This document shows, in pieces, positions 1 to 9,450 of a DNA stretch of 64,000 nt (position 1 is its first letter; every line of letters begins with the position of its first letter). The translations under genes were made by a program, and so were the position numbers. The DNA lies in NCBI GenBank assembly GCA_963920575.1, contig OY986967.1:17588094-17652093 (forward strand). The letters are read 5' to 3'. Below the pieces are notes generated by a model that was not told the origin of the DNA, made no database searches, and saw only the letters and a program-made list of their open reading frames with translations. Source of the DNA: Narthecium ossifragum. Lineage: Eukaryota > Streptophyta > Magnoliopsida > Dioscoreales > Nartheciaceae.

Positions 1-484
1 GCCAACAACAGAATCCAAGGCATCCTAATGAACAATAGTAGGAAAAAAAGAAAATTCAGTTGGTCGAGGCAATCTTCTAGGCTTAATTCGCCCGCAAGTT
101 CGACCGAAGTAGCGCACGTCCCTACCTGCTTCATTCACACGCAAGTCATGACAATATTTCTAGGCTACATTGGATATTCTAACATTTTAATAGTAAATTT
201 CACATAATTTTGATGAGATTTTAATATAAATTTACATAATTTTGCTAAAATTTTAATATGGTTTTACAATGAACATAGTTAGTCACAAATCATTAATAAG
301 CAAGCTTATAGTGACCGGTATATGTTCGTCGTGGAAACACCATTATACAGGTTATAATTCCAAATTGTTTAGCATTTGAGAGGCACCAATAAGTATCATT
401 GCACTGACTTACTAGCAAAGTTGATTAGCTAAAAGGTGCATTGATCGAAACAGCCAAGGGTAGTGATAGAATTGGATTGAACCC
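1..484. other. AT-rich intergenic DNA, no gene seen
   Basis: No convincing coding frame, RNA gene or element end was recognised. A short string near the start (ACAGAATCCAAGGCATCC) resembles one near position 63945 (ACAGAATCCAAGACATCC), so both window ends may touch copies of one dispersed repeat. Confidence 0.4.
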
Positions 485-905
485 AATTGCTAACTCACTT
501 TTGAGCATGCATTTAATAGCATATTCTTATAAATGCTATGAATATGTGCTATAAACTAAGCATTAATCACATAGTTAAAGAGAATGTTATAAATAATCCG
601 AACTAATGTCACCAACTACTAAATGTTATTGACACATTTACAATTTTCATAGCATTTTTAAATTTATGTTATAAATACACAATTTTTTTATAGCATTTAG
701 TAAAGCATCCTATGAAACATGTGCTATGATAGCATCAGCAAAGAATATGCTATAAAACATCCTATAAAATGTCACCAATCTTTAAATGTCACGACTTCTT
801 TACAAATTTATAGCATACCGGATATTTATGTTGTCAATACTCAATCTTTAATAGCATTTGCAAATATATGCTATGAAATATGTGTTATCGAATCCATCTT
901 TTCTT
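485..905. repeat. Cluster of TATAGCAT / ATGCTATA motifs
   Basis: Short motifs of the form (T)ATAGCAT and their complement ATGCTAT(A) recur in both orientations, for example near 499, 527, 547, 650, 690, 720, 746, 808, 850 and 866. Dense short motifs in both orientations are known from subterminal regions of CACTA (En/Spm) transposons. No CACTA terminus or 3-bp TSD could be fixed here, so the family is inference. Short ORFs across this stretch have no recognisable content. Confidence 0.35.
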
Positions 906-2510
906 GTTCTAATATTAGGCTCTATTGGCCGAGCCTTACGTAGGGTTTTGGGTGAATCGGGGGAGTCATACCCTCTGAGAATGTTTAGTATAATGGCCGA
1001 CAGTGTGCCTAAATTGAGTGTCGATTGAATGGTTAGTTAGAGGTCGAAAGTGTGTTGTTTTAAATGTCTAATTGAATGCATAACTTGGATGTTTAGCCTT
1101 GTATAGGCATGTATGGTTATTAGGATGTTGGTTGATAGCATGCATGGTTTGGTTTTCCTAGTTGTGGAATGGTTTGGCTATTGTTGGTATGCCTTAGCAT
1201 GTTGGAATGCTAGAAAACCCTTGGAGGGTGTGGATGGTTGTTATACCATGCTTATGTCTATGTAGAAGGACTTGGAGGTGCACTCATGAGGAGCGGATGG
1301 TTATGTGAGCTTAGCTTTGTGTAACTGGGATGCTTGTGAACCCTTGATGGGTTGATAATATTAGTTATGTTATGCTCTATGCCTTATTAGTCTTTTTATA
1401 CTTTATGTAATGTTTAGTCCTTTACTATACTTTATTATTTGCTCTTTGTTGGTATGTTGCAGGCTATACTTGACTTGTATGTTGAAATGCCACATAGAGA
1501 AACATAACCTAGTTGATTGTGCAGGCTCATGCATAATTGGTTGCATTAGAAGCATTGGGGTTAGGATGTGGGCGATCGGAGTATCGCCGATCCAGGGTTT
1601 CGGATAGCTTGGATCTAGCTCTAGAACGGGGGTTTGGTTAGTTGAGGCTTAGGGCGTGATTTGTTGTCATCTGATTATGTTTGTTATTATTTGAGATTGT
1701 TGCATAGTCGACCTTGAATCTTGTTATGCTTGAGGTGTAGAGGTCGCTTCATGGGTTTCCTGAGCTCCGTGCTTGTTGTGTGGGGGATTTCGCATCACCC
1801 TGGGTCCTACTCTCTTTTCTTGATGCCTCGTACACTATGGTTGAGGATAAGGCCGGTGGTGGTGCATCGGCGATTTACTCACCTTGGGTTCGTGTTCATC
1901 AAGTTCGCCACCTTATTTTGCCGCTAGGGTTGCAGCCCTAGGGAAGAGGAACGGTAGTTGGTACTGGAGAGATACCAACCCCGGGTCTGTGTCCTGGAGT
2001 AGGCGATGAGCGTAGAGAGATCTCCCTAGGACTGTGACGGGTCCCGACACTGATGTCGTTGCCTTTCTTTTACATATGGCGTTAGAGTATAGCCCTACTT
2101 GGCATTGTTGCTTACCCTATCTGGGTTGCATCAGCGATGCAGGTACTGATGCAGTTCCTTCTTCATATGATCTTCTAGACGGTGGCGTGACAATATCTGG
2201 GAGACTGAGGACTTTAGAGCTTCGAGAGGTTTTGTCTACACCTTAACTTATAGTTCTAAAACCTTATTTATAAATTATTCTATTCGAGGAAGAATTTGTA
2301 TAAAATCCCATTTGTTGTATTTGAGAAAATTTGTATCATTCATTAATGTAATTTTGAGAAATGTAATATTCAATTACCTTTATGCCATTGCCTCTAAATT
2401 GTTCAAATTAGCGGTTGTTTTGGATATGTAAATCTTGCGTCACAGGTTGATTCGTGTTATGTTGGCTCACGTCTCGATCCCGATGGGTTCGTTTTGGTCG
2501 GGGCATGACA
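906..2510 (-). mobile_element. Truncated Tekay/Del-like LTR (5' half of an LTR, minus strand)
   Basis: The right end reads GGTCGGGGCATGACA, the reverse complement of the TGTCA(C/T)GCCCCGACC start shared by the long LTRs elsewhere in the window. Internal text aligns by eye with the minus-strand LTR at 25002-27512: the block near 1533-1650 (GCATTAGAAGCAT, then a GGGCGATCGG..CGCCGATCC pattern) matches 26520-26620, and the block near 945-1010 matches about 26150-26215. The left boundary, near 906-935, is not a proper LTR end, so the distal half is missing. No TSD was found. ORFs inside (for example 1721-1927 and 2034-2246) are judged to be chance frames in LTR sequence. Confidence 0.65.
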
Positions 2511-2519
2511 ATGATCCTT

Positions 2520-2740
2520 AAAAGTTTGATGCATGAGGACCTATGGATGACTTAGAAGCTTCGACGTATGTTTTCGGAATGTGTGGTGTTGCAGATCCTG
2601 TTGATCGCTATCTCTCCTAACGCTTGGATAGCACCGGCCACCTCCAATCTTCTGCAACCCTCGTCTGATCCTCTTAGGTGGAACAATATTTGGAAGGGAT
2701 CCTTTGGTCCGAGGGTCCAAGCTTTTTTGTGGAGATTACT
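2520..2740 (+). pseudogene. LINE (non-LTR retrotransposon) fragment, zf-RVT domain, left part
   Basis: The frame near 2675-2740 encodes WNNIWKGSFGPRVQAFLWRL, the hallmark W..IW....P.....FLWRL of the zinc-binding region (zf-RVT) at the C-terminus of plant LINE reverse transcriptases. The frame stops at 2740, where a Tekay-like solo LTR begins. The rest of the same domain resumes in frame at 27518, beyond the TSD TTACT. Upstream to about 2520 the coding sequence is degraded. No endonuclease or RT core is present, consistent with an old 5'-truncated LINE. Confidence 0.75.
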
Positions 2741-2751
2741 TGTGAGGACAT

Positions 2752-4126
2752 TGAAAGTACCAAATCCTCACCAACTAGACCTAAAAAGATATGAGAAGAG
2801 ACAAACACGAAATGCTAATAAAGGAGAAGCTGCCAAAATACCATATAGGCTTCCAAAAGTTCCTTGACTCAACTTTTCAAAAACTAAGAAAAAACAATTG
2901 CTTGAATAAGTCCTTAGAAGGTCAACAACCACAATATCAACTCACTTTGAGTGTCTGGCACTAGCAACTGAAATAGCATGGAATAGGTTGACTTATAACG
3001 ACATCCTTGGAAGATGATGAACTATGAAAACAGATTTCAGCAATCTAGCAAAAAACCGACAGTCATAAATAGATCAACCTATAGATAGTATTCTACCAAG
3101 GATCTAAGTTAAGACAAGAAAAAAACAAGGCAGAGAAACAATATTAGCAAAGTTAAAGAGGTGAATATGTGATTCAGATTTTGAGTTCAACTTGCCTTTA
3201 TCTAAGGATCTAGATAGGACATGCACATAACACCACCATTTATCATAACTGCATGCTCTGCGATGAACATTCCAGCACTTCAAACAAATCTGAGGGCGCT
3301 TTAGAAAACCTTCAGATTTAACAAGTAATGGAAGAGGCAAGGCAACAAATTTAAGAACTAATGCAATATCTAAAAGATCAATGCAAGCAATAACGAGACA
3401 CCGATATTTAATGTGGAAAAAACTTCTCAAATGAGAAGAAAAAAAAAAGCTACGAGTCCAACAGGACCATTAATCCATCCACTAATAGAAGAAGTTTACA
3501 GACTTACACGATTAGAACCGACGTTGACACATTCGGCTCCCCTATCGATGCTGGACACGAACCGACCAGTTCATCAACACCTTCTTCTCTCATAGGATGT
3601 ACCATGGACACCTTCCAAGATTTTCCGGACTGTGCACGCTGGATCGCCGTCCTTCACACGCCGACGATGAACAAGATACTTCGGACTGGACATGCCGGAA
3701 TGTCGGTCTTCACACGCCGGCAACACAGATGGTTTCTTCCCACTTTTTAACCTCTTCCTCTCACTTTTTCTTTAACAGCCACAATAGGCTTCATAGATGC
3801 AAAAAGAGGTCCATAACCTTGGGAGTTCTCACGTATAAAATAAACCTTGATCCCCATATAGAAGGTATGCTCATAAGATCAATTTACAACTGCTCCGAAT
3901 ATGATCAGCAGCCATATATTTCCTTTAAGGCTACCTTATATTCCAACTTCTTCAAATCAAATTAGAACCATTGGCTGCCTTTTATTTCCCATAACTTCCA
4001 TACTTATGCTGAAATCCAATCTTGCTGATCAAGATATCCATATCCAACCACACCTGATTTGATTACAAGACACATGCCATATTTGACACGAATTGCCATA
4101 ATACATGACTCGATTTAAACCTAACA
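2752..4126 (-). repeat. Sirevirus 3' LTR
   Basis: 1375 bp. Matches 20450-21853 at high identity by eye. On the minus strand it starts TGTTAGGTTTAAATCG and ends GGTACTTTCA. The adjacent internal sequence gives a purine-rich tract (GCCAATGGGGATAT) directly before the LTR, as expected for a polypurine tract. Confidence 0.88.
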
Positions 4127-4529
4127 ATATCCCCATTGGCAATTCATGACAAAACTCAACCATGACTAACATGAGTTAACAATGACACTAATCAGATGTA
4201 GTCCGTATTTTGAGAAAATCCTATTCCCTGCACACTTGAACTATCCAGTGAGAAGCATTAACATATTTCAAATAATAAGAGACATATAAATATAGCAACA
4301 ATAAAAATTTAACATACTAACAACCATAATGTTTTCACCTCCTTTTTTGGCACAATTGACAAGGCAATATAAGCAAAGAACTCCCCCTCAATCCATAGCA
4401 AAATAAAAACATATAGCGGACAATGTCCTCAATTAAACATGGCTCAAAAGAAAGTAGGAGCAAGAATGAAATAAGCTATAAGGCAGCAGCCAGCAAGAAT
4501 GGAATAAAGAATAAACTGGGCGTGATGCA
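4127..4529 (-). other. Sirevirus 3' internal region, left of the nested gag-only element
   Basis: Contains the putative polypurine tract beside the 3' LTR. On the minus strand it also has a GAGGACATTGTCCGCT block (about 4415-4430) and a GATTGAGGGGGAG purine tract (about 4383-4395), features often seen before the 3' LTR of Sireviruses. No protein-coding content. Ends with TSD copy ATGCA at 4525-4529. Confidence 0.6.
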
Positions 4530-4899
4530 TGATGAGTGCATGAAAGTGCACTCTGAACAACCTTAAAACCATTTCAATTGCTAGATTATTATCCTTAATC
4601 AGCATCTTTATTACTATTTTTATATCTATATGTTGCTTCACATGGTTGTTTGGAAAATGCAGGAAATTGGAGCTAAAAGAAGCTGAAAAGAGTATATGGA
4701 TCAACTTCAACAATTAATCTGTACCTGCTCCTGAAGAATCAGATGATGTACCATATATCGTTGGAAAGCTCTTGAAGTCTAGATTCTGGGAAATTTTACG
4801 GTTCATGATTCTGAGTTTCCTAGAAGAAGTTACGGCAATTTCAGTACCGATGCGCAGTCTGAATGGCAGAAAGGAAAATAAGCCGGAAGTCCGAGCGAT

Positions 4900-5330
4900 C
4901 CGCCGATCGATCGGACCTGACAAAATCGTGACAGAACATGCGTTATTTGGCTGAATATGATCCGATCGATCCCTCCTTCGCTCCCATAGGGTCCGATCGA
5001 TCCGACACCAATGGTCCGATCGATCGGACTCGGAAAAAGTAAAAAACAGCGGATTTTTACTCAACCAATCGATCCAACATACATAATCCGATCGATTGGA
5101 CTTGGGAATTAAAGGGTGACAGAACGTATGCTTTTTAGAGGAGCAGAGTTCGATCGATCCGTCCATCGATCGAACTCGGGAAGAGCCAGAGACGAAGGAT
5201 TTTTACGAAATCGATCGATCCGACTCCCTTAGTCCGATCGATCGGACTCGGGCGTAAATAGAAGATTGGAGATTTCAAGAGACCGATCGATCCAACATCC
5301 CGAGAAGGATCGATCGGACTTGCCCAGTGA
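4900..5330. promoter_or_regulatory. Array of CCGATCGATCGG palindromes upstream of the TATA box (5' LTR)
   Basis: Perfect or near-perfect copies of TCCGATCGATCGGA occur near 4903, 4964, 4993, 5015, 5069, 5089, 5152, 5167, 5210, 5233, 5282 and 5309, about one every 35 bp. The array ends about 60 bp before TATAAATA (5379-5386). The position fits a U3 proximal promoter or enhancer; that role is inference. The 3' LTR holds the same array at 9826-10250. Confidence 0.75.
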
Positions 5331-5699
5331 CGAAAATCAACGGTTCTGATTAATCCGAGTTTACCAATTCTTGGACCCTATAAATAGGAAACTTAGGGCT
5401 AATCAAGGGGGACTTCTTGGACGTTTTTGGAGGCTCTTTTCTGGGTGTTTCCCAAGGGAAGAAGATGAAGGAATCTCCATCCATGGCCGAGTAATCCACG
5501 GGCATGGCGGACGGATGATCTAGCGAGGATTAGGGTTTCTTCTCCAACGATGGTTCATGTTTTTAATCTTTATTGTTAAACTCTTTTTATGTATTGGATC
5601 TTCACAGATTGCTTTGTGGTTAAACATTATTATAAATCCAGTCATGCTTCTTTTATGATATTGTGATCCCATAGTTATCTCTTTTGATTCTCCTACCGA

Positions 5700-5945
5700 G
5701 TCTTGCGAGACCTTTGCTATGCATTGCCCGTAGTGACAGCTGGTATTGTGTATTCTTAGGGATCTGGTTAGATAAGGTTGGGGCTCTATACCGTGAGATC
5801 TTTGCTATGCATTGCCGATTGTGAGAGTTGGTATTGTGTATTCTTAGAGATCCGGTTAGAGTTAGGGCTTTGTCCCGATGAACTTTTGCTGCGCGTTGCC
5901 TGTAGTGACAGCCGGTATCGCGTATTCTTAGGTTTGGTTGGATGA
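5700..5945 (+). repeat. Three tandem ~85-bp repeats in the LTR
   Basis: Three diverged units share the text CTTTGCTATGCATTGCC..GTGACAGC(T/C)GGTAT..GTATTCTTAGG. They begin near 5710, 5800 and 5885. They lie downstream of the TATA box and so are likely in the transcribed leader. The same three units occur at about 10630-10866. Confidence 0.75.
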
Positions 5946-6334
5946 GGCTAGAACTATAAAAAGGAGGAACCAATCGTAGGAAGAGACATTTATATTTTAT
6001 CAGATTCATAATTCTATATCTTCCGGTTAAGGCGATTGGGATGTGAATCCCTTAACTGAGTATTATATGAACCATTGAGAAGAGAAGAACCTTAATCCGA
6101 GTGAAGTGATTCTTGAAGCCTAGCCTTATCAAAAGCCTGATATCTTTAGTTAACATTACATTATCATTAATCCTTTGATCTAATTTAATTTAGTTAGCTT
6201 TCATGATTGTTTTCAACTCATTGTTATCTGTGTTTCTGGATCTTTCCTGCTTGTCTCTCTGTGGGATTCGACCTCTCTTATGCTGTACTGCACCGCGACC
6301 GCTGTGCGTGACACATTTGAGCGATATCAAACAT

Positions 6335-6352
6335 TGGCGCCGTTGCCGGGGA
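6335..6352 (+). promoter_or_regulatory. Primer binding site of gag-only element
   Basis: TGGCGCCGTTGCCGGGGA begins 5 bp after the LTR end. It is the characteristic PBS of Athila/Tat Ty3/gypsy elements (tRNA-Asp type) and fixes both the strand and the superfamily of this element. Confidence 0.92.
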
Positions 6353-6554
6353 GACGGTTCAGAAAAGCGCCAGAATCAACAGATCACGATGATTGAAGAC
6401 ATCGAAGGCGGTAATTTTGTTCCCTTTTCTTTGGAATTTTATTTCTTTTTACTTAGTTTTCTTTATTTTCTTTTTAGTTTTATTTTGATTTTTCGTTTTA
6501 TTTTTACTTGCTAAAAAAAACTGACAAAAAAAAAAAACTGAAAAAGAAGAGAAA

Positions 6555-8207
6555 ATGGAAAATGAATTATATCAATACTATTTGAGATCATGTTCTATGA
6601 AGTCGAGAGATGGAATGTCTCAAACAACAGTTCGTAAGAAAAGTATATACGAATTGAGCTTGGAGAATAGAACGAGTCATGTTTCTGTCAATGAGTATCT
6701 TCCTACTTATATGATTAACGCATTGAAAAGAAAGATTTCATCCTTTGCACAAAAGAATGATGAGACATTATGTGATGCATGGCAGCGATTTATCAGTTTA
6801 ATAGCTTCATGCCCTCAACATGGTTATCCTAATTGGCGTTTAGTTAGCTATTTTTACTATGGATTAACTGAGCATGAACGTCAAATTCTTGAAACAAGAT
6901 GCAAGGGTGAGTTTTTGCAGATTGATCCTAATGAAGCTATGAGGTATTTGGATGAGCTTGTTGAGACGACTCATACACAGACAGTTCCGGAGCGTTGGGA
7001 TGATTATCATGGCCATATCACTGCCAAATTCTACAAGCATCCCATTGTCGCCTCAACGTCCAACAGCTATCTGCAAACCAATGAGCCTTTCTACTCTTAT
7101 CATATTGCTTATTATGATTATGTGCATGATACTTATGTTGCTACTTCCCATGATGTGCATGTTGATGAGCCTAACACTTATAATGCATGTGTCAATGACT
7201 TTAGTGCTTGTGATGCTTACATCCATGATTTTAATGCTTATGGTGCACATGCTCAAGATGTTCATGTTGATGATGTATATGTTCATGACTATAGTACTAG
7301 TGTGCAGGTTCAAAATTCTAGTCCTATTGATGCACAAGCTATTAAATCTAATGTGTGTGATGCATATGTACATGATTTTTGCACTAATACGCATGCTCAT
7401 GATACTAACATTCACTATGCCTATGCTCATGATTCCAATGTTAGCAATGCACATGTTCATGCTTCTGATGCTGAAGATGCACATGTTTCTGCTCAGCTTT
7501 TTATGACAGAGATTTCGGACTTACTTAAGGAGGCTAAAACAAAGCCTAATTTTGACTCTTTCCTTCTGCAGTTACTTATGAAGGACGAGAAGAAAGCACG
7601 CCAACTATGCGAGGTAATCACATCTTTTAGCGTGCACGAACTCGGATGGACACATCATATGGAAGAAGACGAAGTACTCCAGTACGGGCCGGCCAGCAAT
7701 GAGGAAGATCTGGAAGATTTCCAAGACCACCACGACCAGGTATTTGTTGAACCTCCATCGACTGAACTTCAAGTCAATGCTTCTAAGCCGCAAGGTATAT
7801 TTCCAGTGTTTATTTCATCTCCTTGGATAGTCAGGAAGAACATGACCTTGATAGATATTTTTAAACTTCGACGGATTTATTTCAGATTTTGTGATCTTAC
7901 CATCCTTGACCACGAGCATGATGACATTATTGATAGGTCATTGGATAAGTCACTGACACTTGAGCATAATGATGACACACATTTCGATTTGAGAGATCCA
8001 AATATCTTGTTTATTGGAGTTGGAATGCAAAAGTTAGCTCTCCTACTTGTCATGTGCCACTTGGATTCACATGGTGAATTACCCTTGGTGATCCTACTAA
8101 GGTTAACCCTTCATGTCATGGCACTTACTGATTTTGCATATCATCGTGCTAGGGCACGGCCGCCAAGGGCGCGGTTAAAAATCCTTGTTTTGTATACAGT
8201 AGTTTAG
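6555..8207 (+). CDS. Gag-like protein with His/Asp-rich repeat domain
   Basis: Intact 550-codon frame. Residues about 43-140 are a Retrotrans_gag-like domain: LKRKISSFAQKNDETLCDAW, RFISLIASCPQHGYPNWRLV, then FYYGLTEHERQIL..GEF and NEAMRYLDELVE, matching the Athila-type gag pattern (sF.Q...E.l.eAW.RF..l...CP.Hg...w....FY.GL). Residues about 183-312 are a degenerate repeat of the form (D)AYVHD-(F/S)N-x(3-5), rich in His, Asp, Tyr and Ala, with no Cys knuckle. The C-terminal third has an acidic HHMEEDEV..NEEDLEDFQDHHD tract and no protease or RT. The start is the first ATG after the A-rich leader. Gag would assemble particles. The His/Asp repeats could bind metal or RNA, but that is inference. 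A longer plus-strand frame at 6952-7506 and a minus-strand frame at 7053-7484 are shadows of the repeats. Confidence 0.8.
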   Translation: MENELYQYYLRSCSMKSRDGMSQTTVRKKSIYELSLENRTSHVSVNEYLPTYMINALKRKISSFAQKNDETLCDAWQRFISLIASCPQHGYPNWRLVSYFYYGLTEHERQILETRCKGEFLQIDPNEAMRYLDELVETTHTQTVPERWDDYHGHITAKFYKHPIVASTSNSYLQTNEPFYSYHIAYYDYVHDTYVATSHDVHVDEPNTYNACVNDFSACDAYIHDFNAYGAHAQDVHVDDVYVHDYSTSVQVQNSSPIDAQAIKSNVCDAYVHDFCTNTHAHDTNIHYAYAHDSNVSNAHVHASDAEDAHVSAQLFMTEISDLLKEAKTKPNFDSFLLQLLMKDEKKARQLCEVITSFSVHELGWTHHMEEDEVLQYGPASNEEDLEDFQDHHDQVFVEPPSTELQVNASKPQGIFPVFISSPWIVRKNMTLIDIFKLRRIYFRFCDLTILDHEHDDIIDRSLDKSLTLEHNDDTHFDLRDPNILFIGVGMQKLALLLVMCHLDSHGELPLVILLRLTLHVMALTDFAYHRARARPPRARLKILVLYTVV

Positions 8208-9440
8208 CTTGCTCGATTTGCTTTCTTGTATGCTTGAGAATGCTTGAGTTATTTTTATATTGTGTGCTTGCATGTTTGCTTTTGTTTTCGGTTGTTTTGC
8301 TTTTGTTTTTAGGTGCTCGAGCAGTCCCTGTCTTCCGTTGGAGATTTTGGCCAGCCATCATTGAGATGAAGATTTCGGCCACCATGAGGCGCCTTGAGGA
8401 GATATTTGCTTAATCTGTCAGGTGGCCTCGCTCTTATTTCGATTTACTATTTTTATTTCTGTCATATATGAAAATTCAGCCAATACCCTTCTGCTTATTT
8501 ACATAATTAGCACACATTGAGGACAATGTGAATTTCAGGTTGGGGGGTGTAGGCATGCATGACCTTATGCATGCTACCTTATTGAGTTTAATAGTGTTGA
8601 ATTGATTATGTTACTAGAAATTGTACATGAGCTGAAATTTTTATGCTTGTTTTGCATGTTGCTTTCATATGGATTGACCAATACATTGATTGCATGCGTG
8701 ATAACCTGAACGTATAACATCATGTGATCCACACACGAACACTTTATGTGCAGTGGTAATTATACTCACTAGAGGAATGAGCATGCTATTGTCCATCGAG
8801 ACCATGATTTCAACATTAGCTAGTGTTGAGTATTGCATGCAGAAAAAAAAACAGAAAAAGTTCTGGAGCTTGATAAAGCTGTGCCTAAACAACTATTAAG
8901 TGATCTACTGAGTAACCGGGTGTTCTTGCCTCAGGAAGCGGAGAGCTCGCGTAAAAAGGTAGAACCACTTATAGCGAAAAAAAAAAAAAAACTACTAAGT
9001 GTTTTGCTAAGTAACCGGGTCTCTGCGCCTCAAGAAGCGGAGAGTGCTCGCGTAAAAAGGCAAAATGTCTGATAGTTGAAAAGAACAAAACAAAGAAAGA
9101 GCATGCTATACTTAAAGTGCGAGGGTTGGATGATTGGTCATGAAGATAGTAGTGTGTTTGGACTAATGGTGGGTAGAAGTTGCTTCTGCACGTAACATTT
9201 ATTTGTCACGTCACATGTGTTCTTCTGGATGGTGATTAGCATGTTTTGATGTGTAGAAGTTGATTTCATATGTTGGTAGTATGTGTATGAGTATAAGAAG
9301 TTTTCATGCTCTGTACTATATGAAACACTATTGACTTGATAATCTAGAATTTTTATCAAGCTTGTCTACATCCTTGAACCGTTAGTGTGCTTAATTATAT
9401 TCTATGCGCTTTGAATTGCTACAGACTAGCAATAAGCTGG
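8208..9440 (+). other. Noncoding 3' region of gag-only element with duplicated ~100-bp block
   Basis: No gene. Holds a purine tract GGTTGGGGGGTG at about 8539-8550 preceded by GAGGACAATGTGAATTTCA, text typical of Athila-like 3' regions. It also has a direct repeat of about 75 bp (near 8890-8960 and 8990-9062: AAGTGAT..TA(C/A)TGAGTAACCGGGT, CAGGAAGCGGAGAG, CGCGTAAAAAGG), the copies separated by a poly-A run. Confidence 0.7.
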
Positions 9441-9450
9441 TTGGGGGGTG
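9439..9450 (+). promoter_or_regulatory. Polypurine tract of gag-only element
   Basis: GGTTGGGGGGTG directly abuts the 3' LTR start TGATGAGTGC and would prime plus-strand synthesis. The same 12-mer occurs about 900 bp upstream at 8539-8550 and could act as a second, internal tract. Confidence 0.8.

Larger units (their letters stand above)
4530..6329 (+). repeat. 5' LTR of gag-only element
   Basis: 1800 bp, TGATGAGTGC..GCGATATCA. Contains an array of about 12 GATCGAT-type palindromes (4900-5330), a TATA box (TATAAATA at 5379-5386) and three tandem repeats of about 85-90 bp (about 5700-5945). The 3' part (TCTCTGTGGGATTCGACC..) is typical of the end of Athila-like LTRs. Confidence 0.92.

Noticed and set aside
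4900..5330. CRISPR-like regular repeats
   Set aside because: Units are palindromes of 10-14 bp with irregular spacing inside an LTR of a plant retroelement; there are no direct repeats of 24-40 bp with unique spacers and no cas genes.
7053..7484. 143-aa minus-strand ORF and a 184-aa alternative plus-strand ORF over the gag repeats
   Set aside because: Low-complexity shadows of the (GAT GCA CAT GTT)-like codon repeats of the real 550-aa frame.
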